DNA of 64,000 nucleotides from Timema cristinae (Eukaryota; Arthropoda; Insecta; Phasmatodea; Timematidae). The stretch is from contig JBCFYV010000012.1 in NCBI GenBank assembly GCA_039000515.1, forward strand, positions 127,978,652 to 128,042,651, given 5' to 3'. The notes under the pieces are model-generated. The model made no database searches. It was not told the DNA's origin and worked only from the letters and a program-made list of their open reading frames with translations. This document shows positions 10,300 to 22,309 of the stretch, one piece after another (position 1 is the stretch's first letter; each line of letters starts with the position of its first letter). Both the position numbers and the translations under genes were made by a program.

Positions 10300-13200
10300 T
10301 TAGTCCCCCTCTTGAATTATCTTCTTGTACCTCAGTCTTAGTACCCCTCTTGAATTATCTTCTTGTACCTCAGTCTTAGTCTCCCTCTTGAATTATCTTC
10401 TTGTACCTCAGTCTTAGTCTCCCTCTTGAATTATCTTCTTGTACCTCAGTCTTAGTCCCCCTCTTGAATTATCTTCTTGTACCTCAGTCTTAGTCTCCCT
10501 CTTGAATTATCTTCTTGTACCTCAGTCTTAGTCTCCCTCTTGAATTATCTTCTTGTACCTCAGTCTTAGTCTCCCTCTTGAATTATCTTCTTGTACCTCA
10601 GTCTTAGTCTCCCTCTTGAATTATCTTCTTGTACCTCAGTCTTAGTCCCCCTCTTGAATTATCTTCTTGTACCTCAGTCTTAGTCTCTCTCTTGAATTAT
10701 CTTCTTGTACCTCAGTCTTAGTCTCCCTCTTGAATTATCTTCTTGTACCTCAGTCTTAGTCTCCCTCTTGAATTATCTTCTTGTACCTCAGTCTTAGTCC
10801 CCCTCTTGAATTATCTTCTTGTACCTCAGTCTTAGTCTCCCTCTTGAATTATCTTCTTGTACCTCAGTCTTAGTCTCCCTCTTGAATTATCTTCTTGTAC
10901 CTCAGTCTTAGTCCCCCCCTTGAATTATCTTCTTGTACCTCAGTCTTAGTCCCCCTCTTGAATTATCTTCTTGTACCTCAGTCTTAGTCCCCCTCTTGAA
11001 TTATCTTCTTGTACCTCAGTCTTAGTCTCCCTCTTGAATTATCTTCTTGTACCTCAGTCTTAGTCCCCCTCTTGAATTATCTTCTTGTACCTCAGTCTTA
11101 GTCTCCCTCTTGAATTATCTTCTTGTACCTCAGTCTTAGTCCCCCTCTTGAATTATCTTCTTGTACCTCAGTCTTAGTCTCTCTCTTGAATTATCTTCTT
11201 GTACCTCAGTCTTAGTCTCCCTCTTGAATTATCTTCTTGTACCTCAGTCTTAGTCTCCCTCTTGAATTATCTTCTTGTACCTCAGTCTTAGTCCCCCTCT
11301 TGAATTATCTTCTTGTACCTCAGTCTTAGTCTCCCTCTTGAATTATCTTCTTGTACCTCAGTCTTAGTCTCCCTCTTGAATTATCTTCTTGTACCTCAGT
11401 CTTAGTCCCCCTCTTGAATTATCTTCTTGTACCTCAGTCTTAGTCCCCTCTTGAATTATCTTCTTGTACCTCAGTCTTAGTCTCCCTCTTGAATTATCTT
11501 CTTGTACCTCAGTCTTAGTCTCCCTCTTGAATTATCTTCTTGTACCTCAGTCTTAGTCTCTCTCTTGAATTATCTTCTTGTACCTCAGTCTTAGTCTCCC
11601 TCTTGAATTATCTTCTTGTACCTCAGTCTTAGTCTCCCTCTTGAATTATCTTCTTGTACCTCAGTCTTAGTCCCCCTCTTGAATTATCTTCTTGTACCTC
11701 AGTCTTAGTCCCCCTCTTGAATTATCTTCTTGTACCTCAGTCTTAGTCTCTCTCTTGAATTATCTTCTTGTACCTCAGTCTTAGTCTCCCTCTTGAATTA
11801 TCTTCTTGTACCTCAGTCTTAGTCTCCCTCTTGAATTATCTTCTTGTACCTCAGTCTTAGTCTCTCTCTTGAATTATCTTCTTGTACCTCAGTCTTATTC
11901 TCCCTCTTGAATTATCATCTTGTACCTCAGTCTTAGTCTCCCTCTTGAATTATCTTCTTGTACCTCAGTCTTAGTCCCCCTCTTGAATTATCTTCTTGTA
12001 CCTCAGTCTTAGTCCCCCTCTTGAATTATCTTCTTGTACCTCAGTCTTAGTCTCCCTCTTGAATTATCTTCTTGTACCTCAGTCTTAGTCTCTCTCTTGA
12101 ATTATCTTCTTGTACCTCAGTCTTAGTCTCCCTCTTGAATTATCTTCTTGTACCTCAGTCTTAGTCTCCCTCTTGAATTATCTTCTTGTACCTCAGTCTT
12201 AGTCTCTCTCTTGAATTATCTTCTTGTACCTCAGTCTTAGTCTCCCTCTTGAATTATCTTCTTGTACCTCAGTCTTAGTCCCCCTCTTGAATTATCTTCT
12301 TGTACCTCAGTCTTAGTCTCCCTCTTGAATTATCTTCTTGTACCTCAGTCCTAGTCCCCCTCTTGAATTATCTTCTTGTACCTCAGTCTTAGTCTCCCTC
12401 TTGAATTATCTTCTTGTACCTCAGTCTTAGTCTCCCTCTTGAATTATCTTCTTGTACCTCAGTCTTAGTCTCCCTCTTGAATTATCTTCTTGTATCTCAG
12501 TCTTAGTCTCCCTCTTGAATTATCTTCTTGTACCTCAGTCTTAGTCTCCCTCTTGAATTATCTTCTTGTACCTCAGTCTTAGTCTCCCTCTTGAATTATC
12601 TTCTTGTATCTCAGTCTTAGTCTCCCTCTTGAATTATCTTCTTGTACCTCAGTCTTAGTCTCCCTCTTGAATTATCTTCTTGTACCTCAGTCTTAGTCTC
12701 TCTCTTGAATTATATTCTTGTACCTCAGTCTTAGTCCCCCTCTTGAATTATCTTCTTGTACCTCAGTCTTAGTCTCTCTCTTGAATTATCTTCTTGTACC
12801 TCAGTCTTAGTCTCTCTCTTGAATTATCTTCTTGTACCTCAGTCTTAGTCTCCCTCTTGAATTATCTTCTTGTACCTCAGTCTTAGTCTCCCTCTTGAAT
12901 TATCTTCTTGTACCTCAGTCTTAGTCTCCCTCTTGAATTATCTTCTTGTACCTCAGTCTTAGTCTCCCTCTTGAATTATCTTCTTGTACCTCAGTCTTAG
13001 TCTCCCTCTTGAATTATCTTCTTGTACCTCAGTCTTAGTCTCTCTCTTGAATTATCTTCTTGTAACTCAGTCTTAGTCCCCCTCTTGAATTATCTTCTTG
13101 TACCTCAGTCTTAGTCTCTCTCTTGAATTATCTTCTTGTACCTCAGTCTTAGTCTCCCTCTTGAATTATCTTCTTGTACCTCAGTCTTAGTCTCTCTCTT

Positions 13201-13449
13201 GAATTATCTTCTTGTACCTCAGTCTTAGTCTCTCTCTTGAATTATCTTCTTGTACCTCAGTCTTAGTCTCCCTCTTGAATTATCTTCTTGTACCTCAGTC
13301 TTAGTCCCCCTCTTGAATTATCTTCTTGTACCTCAGTCTTAGTCTCCCTCTTGAATTATCTTCTTGTACCTCAGTCTTAGTCTCCCTCTTGAATTATCTT
13401 CTTGTACCTCAGTCTTAGTCTCCCTCTTGAATTATCTTCTTGTACCTCA
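10300..13449. repeat. 38 bp minisatellite, about 83 copies, grown inside the LINE
   Basis: The + strand unit is TTGTACCTCAGTCTTAGTC plus TCCCTCTTGAATTATCTTC, with CCCCC, CTCCC and CTCTC variants. On the - strand, TTCAAGAGGGAGACTAAGAC and GAGGTACAAGA align with TTCAAGAGAGACAGAGACTC and AAATACAAGAATCAGAT in the LINE fragment at 52700-52750. The array sits exactly where that segment should be, just before the LINE's 3' terminal region. It is very uniform, which suggests recent expansion or homogenisation. Confidence 0.95.
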
Positions 13450-13999
13450 GATGTATCATTCCATCCATTGTATTTTCAACATTCCTAGGAAGAACAACTC
13501 CATTATGTGCTGTAGCCTTACTCTAGTTATATGTTCATTTGATTCACTTCTTCTTTACTGCTCATCAATACCTTTGGGTTTTTTGTTGTTGATCTTAATA
13601 ATGAATCCAATTTTCAGTATTTCATCCATTCTTTTCAGTAGTTCTTTAAGCTCCTCATCTCTTTCAGCACAAACAGCAGTATCATCAGCAAAACAAAGTA
13701 TCTTACTATTATAATTCCAGACAAGAATTATTATTTAACCTCTGTTAGCGTTTCTTATACATAAGTGTTAAATATATAATTGCATCCTTGTCTAACACCG
13801 GTTCTTATTTTAGATTCTTCTTCCTGCTCGTTAGCTCTAATTACTGCTATCCAAACTTTCAGACATTTTATTCAATTTTACCTGAGCAAATTCTTTTTTG
13901 AAATCCAAGAATGCAATGTATGTATTCTATCCCTTAGTGTCCTATATTTGGTATTGGAAGGACAAGGTTCCTTTCAGAATCCTCAGGAATAGTCCCTTT

Positions 14000-14555
14000 C
14001 TATGATTACATGAAAGTAGAGCTAGTTTGTTTTGCCATCAGTAGTATTTGTAACCGCCAATCAGCCTCCTTCTGACACTTTTCTAACCGTATTCACTGAA
14101 CTTTGATATATTACTTTCTAAAGGAAAATACTGGTACGTAGTCTTAAAATTCACCTTCCTTGTATTGTGTCCTTAAATAGTAATACATTTAGAACAGCCC
14201 CAAAAAGTTACAAGTATCACATACGAAACAATCTTATTCTAGAGGTTGACCCCGAGTAAAGTAATAAATAAGCAACGTGAATATTATTTTAAATACTAAA
14301 TATAGGGCCATGGTCTTATTTCCGAACCTGTAAACGCAGTTTTGTCAAAATTACCAAATGTGCTTGCTTAAACATTTAAAAAATTATTTTCATTATATAT
14401 TTAGAAATTTTATTCAAAAGAATTAAAATTTAATACTCATAGTGATTTGATCATTGATAATTTGATTTTTGGTTAATTTAACATAACGCATGAAGATTTA
14501 GTTTAAAAAAAAGTGCCCGGTAATAGTAAGAATATATGATGTTACCAAAACTACC
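14000..14555 (+). other. Intron 2 unique segment
   Basis: AT-rich intron between two minus-strand LINE fragments. The part next to 14000 may be older LINE sequence decayed beyond recognition. No other signal. Confidence 0.5.
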
Positions 14556-14589
14556 CTTATTCACTTGCTCTATCGCACCAAGAGTTCGT

Positions 14590-14740
14590 TGCCACAATTA
14601 CAAATATATGGCACCTATTTTTTGTAGAACTCGTTCTATCCAGTCCACCTCATTACACCCTATCTCTCTCAGGTTCATTCTAATGTTATCCTCCCATCTG
14701 GATCTAAGTCTTACCAGTGGTATCTTACCACTGGGTTTCA
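14590..14740 (-). mobile_element. LINE ORF2 C-terminal fragment
   Basis: The - strand gives about 39 uninterrupted residues, including RWEDNIRMNLREIG and CNEVDWIERV. These match the conserved C-terminus of RTE-like ORF2 proteins (WEDNIxxDLREIGWxxxDWI). It lies upstream of the RT motifs of the neighbouring LINE in element orientation, so it is the 3' end of a separate copy. Confidence 0.75.
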
Positions 14741-14924
14741 CAGTCAATACATTGAACACGGTTCTAGTTTCTTCCACTCATACTTTCACATATTCATACG
14801 CCAATTCATGTGATATGCAACTGTCACTTTTGATGCATAATATATTAATACCAGTTGAGCGCTACTACTATAATAAGATAATTTCAATGTTATCTCAACA
14901 ATTATATTTGTATTATTTAAGTTC

Positions 14925-17900
14925 TCCTCCTCCTAGAAACAGTCCCAGTGGTTCACTCAGTCCTAGTTGTGTCCTCCTCCTAGAAACAGTCCCAGTGGTT
15001 CACTCAGTCCTAGTTGTGTCCCCTCCTAAAAACAGTCCCAGTGGTTCACTCAGTCCTAGTTTCCCTCCTAAAAACAGTCCCAGTGGTTCACTCAGTCCTA
15101 GTTTCTCCCCTCCTAGAAACAGTCCCAGTGGTTCACTCAGTCCTAGTTGTGTCCCCTCCTAGAAACAGTCCCAGTGGTTCACTCAGTCCTAGTTTCCCCT
15201 CCTAGAAACAGTCCCAGTGGTTCACTCAGTCCTAGTTGTGTCCCCTCCTAGAAACAGTCCCAGTGGTTCACTCAGTCCTAGTTTCCTCCTCCTAGAAACA
15301 GTCCCAGTGGTTCACTCAGTCCTAGTGTGTCCCCTCCTAGAAACAGTCCCAGTGGTTCACTCAGTCCTAGTTTCTCCCTCCTAGAAACAGTCCCAGTGGT
15401 TCACTCAGTCCTAGTTTTCCCCTCCTAGAAACAGTCCCAGTGGTTCACTCAGTCCTAGTTGTGTCCCCTCCTAGAAACAGTCCCAGTGGTTCACTCAGTC
15501 CTAGTTTGTCCCCCTCCTAGAAACAGTCCCAGTGGTTCACTCAGTCCTAGTGTCCCCTCTCCTAGAAACAGTCCCAGTGGTTCACTCAGTCCTAGTTGTG
15601 TCCCCTCCTAGAAACAGTCCCAGTGGTTCACTCAGTCCTAGTTTGCTCCCCTCCTAGAAACAGTCCCAGTGGTTCACTCAGTCCTAGTTGTGTCCCCTCC
15701 TAGAAACAGTCCCAGTGGTTCACTCAGTCCTAGTTGTGTCCCCTCCTAGAAACAGTCCCAGTGGTTCACTCAGTCCTCGTTGTGTCCCCTCCTGGAAACA
15801 GTCCCAGTGGTTCACTCAGTCCTAGTTGTGTCCCCTCCTAGAAACAGTCCCAGTGGTTCACTCAGTCCTAGTTGTGTCCCCTCCTAGAAACAGTCCCAGT
15901 GGTTCACTCAGTCCTAGTTGTGTCCCCTCCTAGAAACAGTCCCAGTGGTTCACTCAGTCCTAGTTCTCTCCTCCTAGAAACAGTCCCAGTGGTTCACTCA
16001 GTCCTAGTGTGTCCCCTCCTAGAAACAGTCCCAGTGGTTCACTCAGTCCTAGTTGTGTCCCCTCCTAGAAACAGTCCCAGTGGTTCACTCAGTCCTAGTT
16101 TTCCCCTCCCTAGAAACAGTCCCAGTGGTTCACTCAGTCCTAGTTGTGTCCCCTCCTAGAAACAGTCCCAGTGGTTCACTCAGTCCTAGTTGTGTCCCCT
16201 CCTAGAAACAGTCCCAGTGGTTCACTCAGTCCTAGTTGTGTCCCCTCCTAGAAACAGTCCCAGTGGTTCACTCTCAGTCCCTATGTTGTGTCCCCTCCTA
16301 GAAACAGTCCCAGTGGTTCACTCAGTCCTAGTTTGTCCCCCTCCTAGAAACAGTCCCAGTGGTTCACTCAGTCCTAGTTGTGTCCCCTCCTAGAAACAGT
16401 CCCAGTGGTTCACTCAGTCCTAGTTTGTCCCCTCCTAGAAACAGTCCCAGTGGTTCACTCAGTCCTAGTTTGTCCCCTCCTAGAAACAGTCCCAGTGGTT
16501 CACTCAGTCCTAGTTGTGTCCCCTCCTAGAAACAGTCCCAGTGGTTCACTCAGTCCTAGTTCTCTCCTCTCCTAGAAACAGTCCCAGTGGTTCACTCAGT
16601 CCTAGTTGTGTCCCTCCTAGAAACAGTCCCAGTGGTTCACTCAGTCCTAGTTTGTCCCCTCCTAGAAACAGTCCCAGTGGTTCACTCAGTCCTAGTTGTG
16701 TCCCCTCCTAGAAACAGTCCCAGTGGTTCACTCAGTCCTAGTTGTGTCCCCTCCTAGAAACAGTCCCAGTGGTTCACTCAGTCCTAGTTTTCCCCTCCTA
16801 GAAACAGTCCCAGTGGTTCACTCAGTCCTAGTTGTGTCCCCTCCTGAAACAGTCCCAGTGGTTCACTCAGTCCTAGTTGTGTCCCTCCTAAAACAGTCCC
16901 AGTGGTTCACTCAGTCCTAGTTGTTCCCCTCCTAGAAACAGTCCCAGTGGTTCACTCAGTCCTAGTTTCCCCTCCTAGAAACAGTCCCAGTGGTTCACTC
17001 AGTCCTAGTTTGTCCCCTCCTAGAAACAGTCCCAGTGGTTCACTCAGTCCTAGTTGTCCCCTCTAGAAACAGTCCCAGTGGTTCACTCAGTCCTAGTTTG
17101 TCCCCTCCTAGAAACAGTCCCATGGTTCACTCAGTCCTACGTCGTGTTCCCTCCTAGAAACAGTCCCAGTGGTTCACTCAGTCCTAGTTTGTCCCCTCTA
17201 GAAACAGTCCCAGTGGTTCACTCAGTCTATTTCTCCTCCCTCCTAGAAACAGTCCCAGTGGTTCACTCAGTCCTAGTTGTGTCCCCTCCTAGAACAGTCC
17301 CAGTGGTTCACTCAGTCCTAGTTTCTCCTCTCCTAGAAACAGTCCCAGTGGTTCACTCAGTCCTAGTTCTCCCTCCTCTAGAAACAGTCCCAGTGGTTCA
17401 CTCAGTCCTAGTTGTGTCCCCTCCTAGAAACAGTCCCAGTGGTTCACTCAGTCCTGTTGTCCCCTCCTAGAAACTGGTCCCAGTGGTTCCCCTCTCCAGT
17501 TCACTAGTTGTGTCCCTCCTAGAAACAGTCCCAGTGGTTCACTCAGTCTAGTTTGTCTCTGACATCCTCCTAGAGAACGTTCCCAGTGGTTCACCTCGTC
17601 CTAGTTAAGTCCCCTTCTAAGAACAGTCCCCAGTGGTATCACCAGTCTAGTGTGTCCCTCCTAGAACAGTCACCAGTGGTTCACTCAAGTCCGTTTTCGT
17701 CCCCTTCCTAGAACAGTCCAGTGGTTCACTCAGTCTAGTTTCTCCTCTAACATCATGTTCCTCGTAGTTGTGTCCCCTCCTAGAAACAGTCCCAGTGGTT
17801 CACTCAGTCCTAGTGTGTCCCCTCCTAGAAACAGTCCCAGTGGTTCACTCAGTCCTAGTTGTGTCCCCTCCTAGAAACAGTCCCAGTGGTTCACTCAGTC

Positions 17901-18575
17901 CTAGTTTCTCCCCTCCTAGAAACAGTCCCAGTGGTTCACTCAGTCCTAGTTGTGTCCCCTCCTAGAAACAGTCCCAGTGGTTCACTCAGTCCTAGTTCTC
18001 CCCTCCTAGAAACAGTCCCAGTGGTTCACTCAGTCCTAGTTGTGTCCCCTCCTAGAAACAGTCCCAGTGGTTCACTCAGTCCTAGTTATGTCCCCTCCTA
18101 GAAACAGTCCCAGTGGTCACTCATCCAGTTCTCTCCCTAGAAACAGTCCCATTGGTTCACTCAGTCCTAGTTGTGTCCCCTCTCTAGAACATCCAGTGTT
18201 CACTCAGTCCTGTGTCCCCTCTAAACGTCCCAGGTTCACTCAGTCCTATGTGTCCCCTCCTAGAAACAGTCCCAGTGGTTCACTCAGTCCTAGTTGTGTC
18301 CCCTCCTGGAAACAGTCCCAGTGGTTCACTCAGTCCTAGTTCTCTTCCTCCTAGAAACAGTCCCAGTGGTTCACTCAGTCCTAGTTCTCCTCCTCCTAGA
18401 AACAGTCCCAGTGGTTCACTCAGTCCTAGTTCTCCTCCTCCTAGAAACAGTCCCAGTGGTTCACTCAGTCCTAGTTCTCCTCCTCCTAGAAACAGTCCCA
18501 GTGGTTCACTCAGTCCTAGTTGTGTCCCCTCCTAGAAACAGTCCTAGTGGTTCACTCAGTCCTCGTTCTGCCCCC
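14925..18575. repeat. 46 bp minisatellite, about 78 copies, running into exon 3 acceptor
   Basis: The unit is AGAAACAGTCCCAGTGGTTC, then ACTCAGTCCTAG, then TTGTGTCCCCTCCT. The last unit is GTTCACTCAGTCC, then TCGTTCTGCCCCCAG, and is the exon 3 acceptor. In the array the corresponding position reads GTGTCCCCTCCTAG, itself an acceptor-like pyrimidine tract plus TAG. The stretch at about 17460-17760 is full of small indels unlike the rest, suggesting poor consensus there. Confidence 0.97.
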
Positions 18576-18577
18576 AG

Positions 18578-18790
18578 GCCGCCTCCCCCGCCGCCGCTCA
18601 GGGCCACCCCCAGTTGGACTACCTCAACTCTGTGTCGGACCCTTACTCTCAGACCCTCAACTCGCTCCACCAGACAGCCGCCGCGGCGCATCATTACAAC
18701 CAGCTGACGGCGGCGGTGTCTGCCGGACAGAGGGGCGCCTCCTCGCACGACGTCCTCAGACGGCAGGCCGACGCTGATGCGCTGCATGTG
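18578..18790 (+). CDS. TFAP2: TFAP2 exon 3 (DPYS segment)
   Basis: A TCGTTCTGCCCCCAG acceptor and a GTG|GTGAGT donor bound 213 bases, 71 codons, phase 0 at both ends. The open frame starts AASPAAAQGHPQLDYL and continues NSVSDPYSQTLNSLHQ. The DPYS motif followed by a Leu-x-x-Leu-His stretch matches the DPYS...LNPLH region after the PPYFPPP segment of vertebrate AP-2. An Ala-rich linker with paired His and then VLRRQADADALHV follow. The exon belongs to the activation domain. Entry phase agrees with the exon 2 donor. The GC content and codon use stand out sharply from the flanking arrays. Confidence 0.9.
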
Positions 18791-18844
18791 GTGAGTATAT
18801 CTCCCCATACCCCCGTCTCTGTGTGCAGGGATGTGAACCATCAC

Positions 18845-19485
18845 AGCACCGTGTTCTACCATCCGTCTCCATGAGGGAACACTGGTTATAATGTGTTCTA
18901 CCATCCGTCTCCATGGGGGAACACTGGTTATAATGTGTTCTACCATCCGTCTCCATGAAGGAACACTGGTTATAATGTGTTCTACCAGCTGTCTCCATGA
19001 GGGAACACTGGTTATAATGTGTTCTACCAGCTGTCTCCATGAGGGAACACTGGTTATAATGTGTTCTACCAGCTGTCTCCATGAGGGAACACTGGTTATA
19101 ATGTGTTCTACCAGCTGTCTCCATGAGGGAACACTGGTTATAATGTGTTCTACCAGCTGTCTCCATGAGGGAACACTGGTTATAATGTGTTCTACCATCC
19201 GTCTCCATGAAGGAACACTGGTTATAATGTGTTCTACCATCCGTCTCCATGAAGGAACACTGGTTATAATGTGTTCTACCAGCTGTCTCCATGAGGGAAC
19301 ACTGGTTATAATGTGTTCTACCAGCTGTCTCCATGAGGGAACACTGGTTATAATGTGTTCTACCAGCTGTCTCCATGAGGGAACACTGGTTATAATGTGT
19401 TCTACCAGCTGTCTCAATGAGGGAACACTGGCTATAATGTGTTCTACCAGCTGTCTCCATGAAAGAACACTGGTTATAATCATAT
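18845..19485. repeat. 42 bp minisatellite just downstream of exon 3 donor, about 15 copies
   Basis: The unit is GTGTTCTACCAGCTGTCTCC, then ATGAGGGAACACTGGTTATA, then AT. Some units have CATCCG for CAGCTG. It begins about 55 bp after the donor. The 42-bp period (14 codons) without stops produces long open frames on both strands, which are not genes. Confidence 0.96.
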
Positions 19486-19489
19486 CAAA

Positions 19490-20364
19490 CTGTTTTTACA
19501 CGATCATTCCTTCAATCACAATACATCCCAGGGTGGGACTCGAACCTTGACCACATAAGGAAACTAACCTTTTCCAAGTAGTATGAGTTAACCAAGTTCA
19601 ACAGACCAATACAGTAGTTATAAGAATTGCAAAAATAAAATAAATCATGTAGCTACATAAGTTATGTTATAAAATATATATCCCACTCTTTGAATAAAAC
19701 GCTTTATGTAGTTCATATATTTCTCACAAGAAACCAATAATATTCTACAAAAAACTTTATTGGGAGCAAATAGTCTTTTATCCCATTGTAAAAATGTCTG
19801 AAAATGATGGCAATTTTCTCAGAAAAGACTTAAAAGGGTCTTAATACTATAAAATAATAGACATATTTCGACAATATCACCCTCAATATTACCGGGTAGG
19901 CGGAGTAAATAGGCCGTCTGACGCAATCGTCTTTAAAAGGCGCGTGTTCGGCTCAATAGGAAACATTTCGACTGTTGAGAGTGAGGCATCACAATACTTG
20001 TAAACTCATCAACACTGAAACTTGATCCACTGGAAATATAAACACGAATATAAAGTAAACAAACACCCAAGGCAGGCTAACAGGTGTTTAGATGTCCCAG
20101 CCAAAACTCCCGAGACCACTGAGTTTTCTACTGCCGAGAAGGTCAAGATTAGACTCCCAACAGGATCTAGTGAACGAACTTTTAACTAACATCCTTCTCA
20201 CTCGTAAATAGGGGTACATTTCCTCTATATAGTACTTTCCACATTCCTACCCGGTAAGCCTAATTAAATGTGGACATGCCGGACATGTAAGACGCGGGGA
20301 AGAAATAACATCAATAAGAAGTCACAGTTGGCGATAGAAACGGATAGTTTTTACCTAAACCTTA
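19490..20364 (+). other. Intron 3 segment with decayed SINE remnants
   Basis: AT-rich intron. Around 20115-20300 it resembles a SINE body (GTACATTTCCTCTA ... GTAAGACGCGGGG tail, + strand), heavily decayed. A second possible remnant lies near 19895-19960. Nothing coding. Confidence 0.4.
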
Positions 20365-21125
20365 TAAAACGCTTGGTTTTACAACTCTGGTGAATGTTTA
20401 ACTGATAGCTTTTCTATTTGTTTTACAACTCTGGTGAATGTTTAACTGATGGCTTTTCTCTTTGTTTTACAACTCTGGTGAATGTTTAACTGATAGCTTT
20501 TTTCTTTGTTTTACAACTCTGGTGAATGTTTAACTGATAGATTTCCTATTTGTTTTACAACTCTGGTGAATGTTTAACTGATAGCTTTTCTCTTTGTTTT
20601 ACGACTCTGGAGAATGTTTAACTGATAGCTTTTTTCTTTGTTTTACAATTCTGGGGAATGTTTAACAGATAGCTTTTCTCTTTGTTTTACAATTCTGGTG
20701 AATGTTTAACTGATAGCTTTTCTATTTGTTTTACAACTCTGGTGAATGTTTAACTGATAGCTTTTCTCTCTGTTTTACGACTCTGGAGAATGTTTAACTG
20801 ATAGCTTTTATTCTTTGTTTTACAATTCTGGTGAATGTTTAACTGATAGCTTTTCTCTTTGTTTTAAAACTCTGGTGAATGTTTAACTGATAGCTTTTCT
20901 CTTTGTTTTACAATTCTGGTGAATGTTTAACTGATAGCTTTTCTCTTTGTTTTAAAACTCTGGTGAATGTTTAACTGATAGCTTTTCTCTTTGTTTTAAA
21001 ACTCTGGTGAATGTTTAACTGATAGCTTTTCTCTTTGTTTTACAATTCTGGTGAATGTTTAACTGATAGCTTTTCTCTTTGTTTTACAACTCTGGGGAAT
21101 GTTTAACTGACGGCTTTGTCTCCTC
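20365..21125. repeat. 44 bp minisatellite, about 17 copies, ending in an acceptor-like sequence
   Basis: The unit is TGTTTTACAACTCTGGTGAA, then TGTTTAACTGATAGCTTTTC, then TCTT. Each carries TTAACTGAT (branch-point-like) and a pyrimidine run. The last copy ends TTTAACTGACGGC, then TTTGTCTCCTCACCCAG, a textbook 3' splice site at 21131. The downstream sequence has stops in all frames, so no coding exon is called. Confidence 0.95.
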
Positions 21126-21131
21126 ACCCAG

Positions 21132-22035
21132 CCAACAGAAGTTATTCAAGGAAATAATACTTATAATCGATTGTGATCCTGTATAAGCTCAATTTCACAA
21201 TCATTCTATTGCTTTCTAGTGGTAAGAATAGGAACTAATCGTTATATTTTAACTAATATCATAGACTTATGTAGGCTACATTTATATCGTGTTCTTTGAG
21301 TCTAAACAAAGGTACAGTCCTGGAGGAAAGTTACAGACAAACAAATACTACATCACTACGTTTAGAAACATCCTGTGATTGAAACTTGGACATCTTGCAC
21401 AGAACACTGTGATAAGCTTCGTGTTTTATTTCCACTCCATCAACTTCCTCTGGGGGTGTATTAAAATCGTATTTCGCGGAAGAACAACATTTAGGACCCT
21501 AACACAATGAGAGGATGCTTTCCTCTCATTGATTATTAGATCCAACCATTATTAAATGCCGACAAAGAAAATGATATAAAAGGTTTTATGCCGAGTCATT
21601 CAATGTTTGCTATTGTGGACCCTTTTTGGTGAAATCTTTGCTCGCTTAGGATTGGCAGGTGAAGCCCGAGGAAATAGTTTGTTTGGATTTAAGCTCTACC
21701 TGCTAAGATCAAGCTCTCTTTCACGATACGTGATTTTAAAAGTGACATTTTAAATAGAAAACTTAATTTGAGGCCGTTTCTGTGACAGTGGATACAACGC
21801 ACGACCATTTGTCATTTCAAAATAATACGTGAAAAATTGATCGCGCGTAATGGTTAGTAACAATAATAATAATAATATCTGAACAACTCAAAATAAATAG
21901 GCATTACTTAAAATTTACTTATAGAAAAATCTCAAATATTTCATTTTTTTAAGGGCATGATATATACTTCCTTCATCTCTTAAACATTGTTGCACTGTAC
22001 TTACTAACTTACTTCAACTGTTTATTAATCCATCT
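21132..22035 (+). other. Intron 3 unique segment
   Basis: Unique AT-rich sequence after the acceptor-like end of the preceding array. A GTAAGA site at 21222 could close a 90-base exon, but all three frames contain stops. Nothing else recognised. Confidence 0.5.
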
Positions 22036-22293
22036 GACCCGCCTCGGTGGCGTAGTTGGCTAACGCGCTTGTCGTGTTTAGCTCGACTGCTGAGGACGGG
22101 GAGATCGAGATTCGAACCTCGGTCGGGTGAACTGTGGTTTTTATTTCCTAAATGGTTTTCCACTCTCCCTCCACGCAAATTCGGGTTCACTTCCTCTAAT
22201 TCACCTTCCCAATTCCCAATCCATTAACGTAATTAGTACTTAAAGCGTATAACCCGAACGGGTAGTAAGACGCGGTGCTAAATATTATTATTA
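22036..22293 (+). mobile_element. tRNA-headed SINE with target duplication
   Basis: The head has an A-box-like TGGCGTAGTTGG (22049-22060) and a B-box-like GATTCGAACCTC (22109-22120). The body has TAAATGGTTTTCCACTCTC and CACTTCCTCTAATTCACC. The tail reads GCGTATAACCCGAACGGG, then GTAGTAAGACGCGGTGCTAA and ATT repeats. Flanks are TTATTAATCCATCT (22022-22035) and TTATTAATTCATCT (22294-22307), a 13/14 match. This is the best reference copy of this SINE type in the window. Confidence 0.88.
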
Positions 22294-22309
22294 TTATTAA
22301 TTCATCTAA

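Larger units (their letters stand above)
10165..13995 (-). mobile_element. Decayed RTE-like non-LTR retrotransposon with an internal minisatellite
   Basis: Read on the - strand, the high-coordinate end carries reverse-transcriptase motifs with frameshifts: IAFLDFKKEFAQV (motif A, about 13890), QEEESKIRTGVRQGC (motif B, about 13800) and FADDTAVCAERDEE (motif C with the catalytic Asp pair, about 13680). The low-coordinate end has a peptide-like YKNQMTDD segment shared with the fragment at 52690, then a (GAT)n tail (10168-10198 read as ATC on +). Between them lies the 38-bp array. The endonuclease half is not visible. This is a dead copy; the clade call (RTE-like) is an inference from motif style. 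Confidence 0.8.

Noticed and set aside
14536..18707. Series of + strand frames rich in SPSGSLSPS or ETVPVVHSVLV
   Set aside because: 46-bp minisatellite read in successive phases, and part of the intron before exon 3.
18506..19550. Frames of 325 and 234 residues on - and 219 on +
   Set aside because: They come from the 42-bp array (14-codon period) and antisense of exon 3. Open frames on both strands of a repeat are expected.
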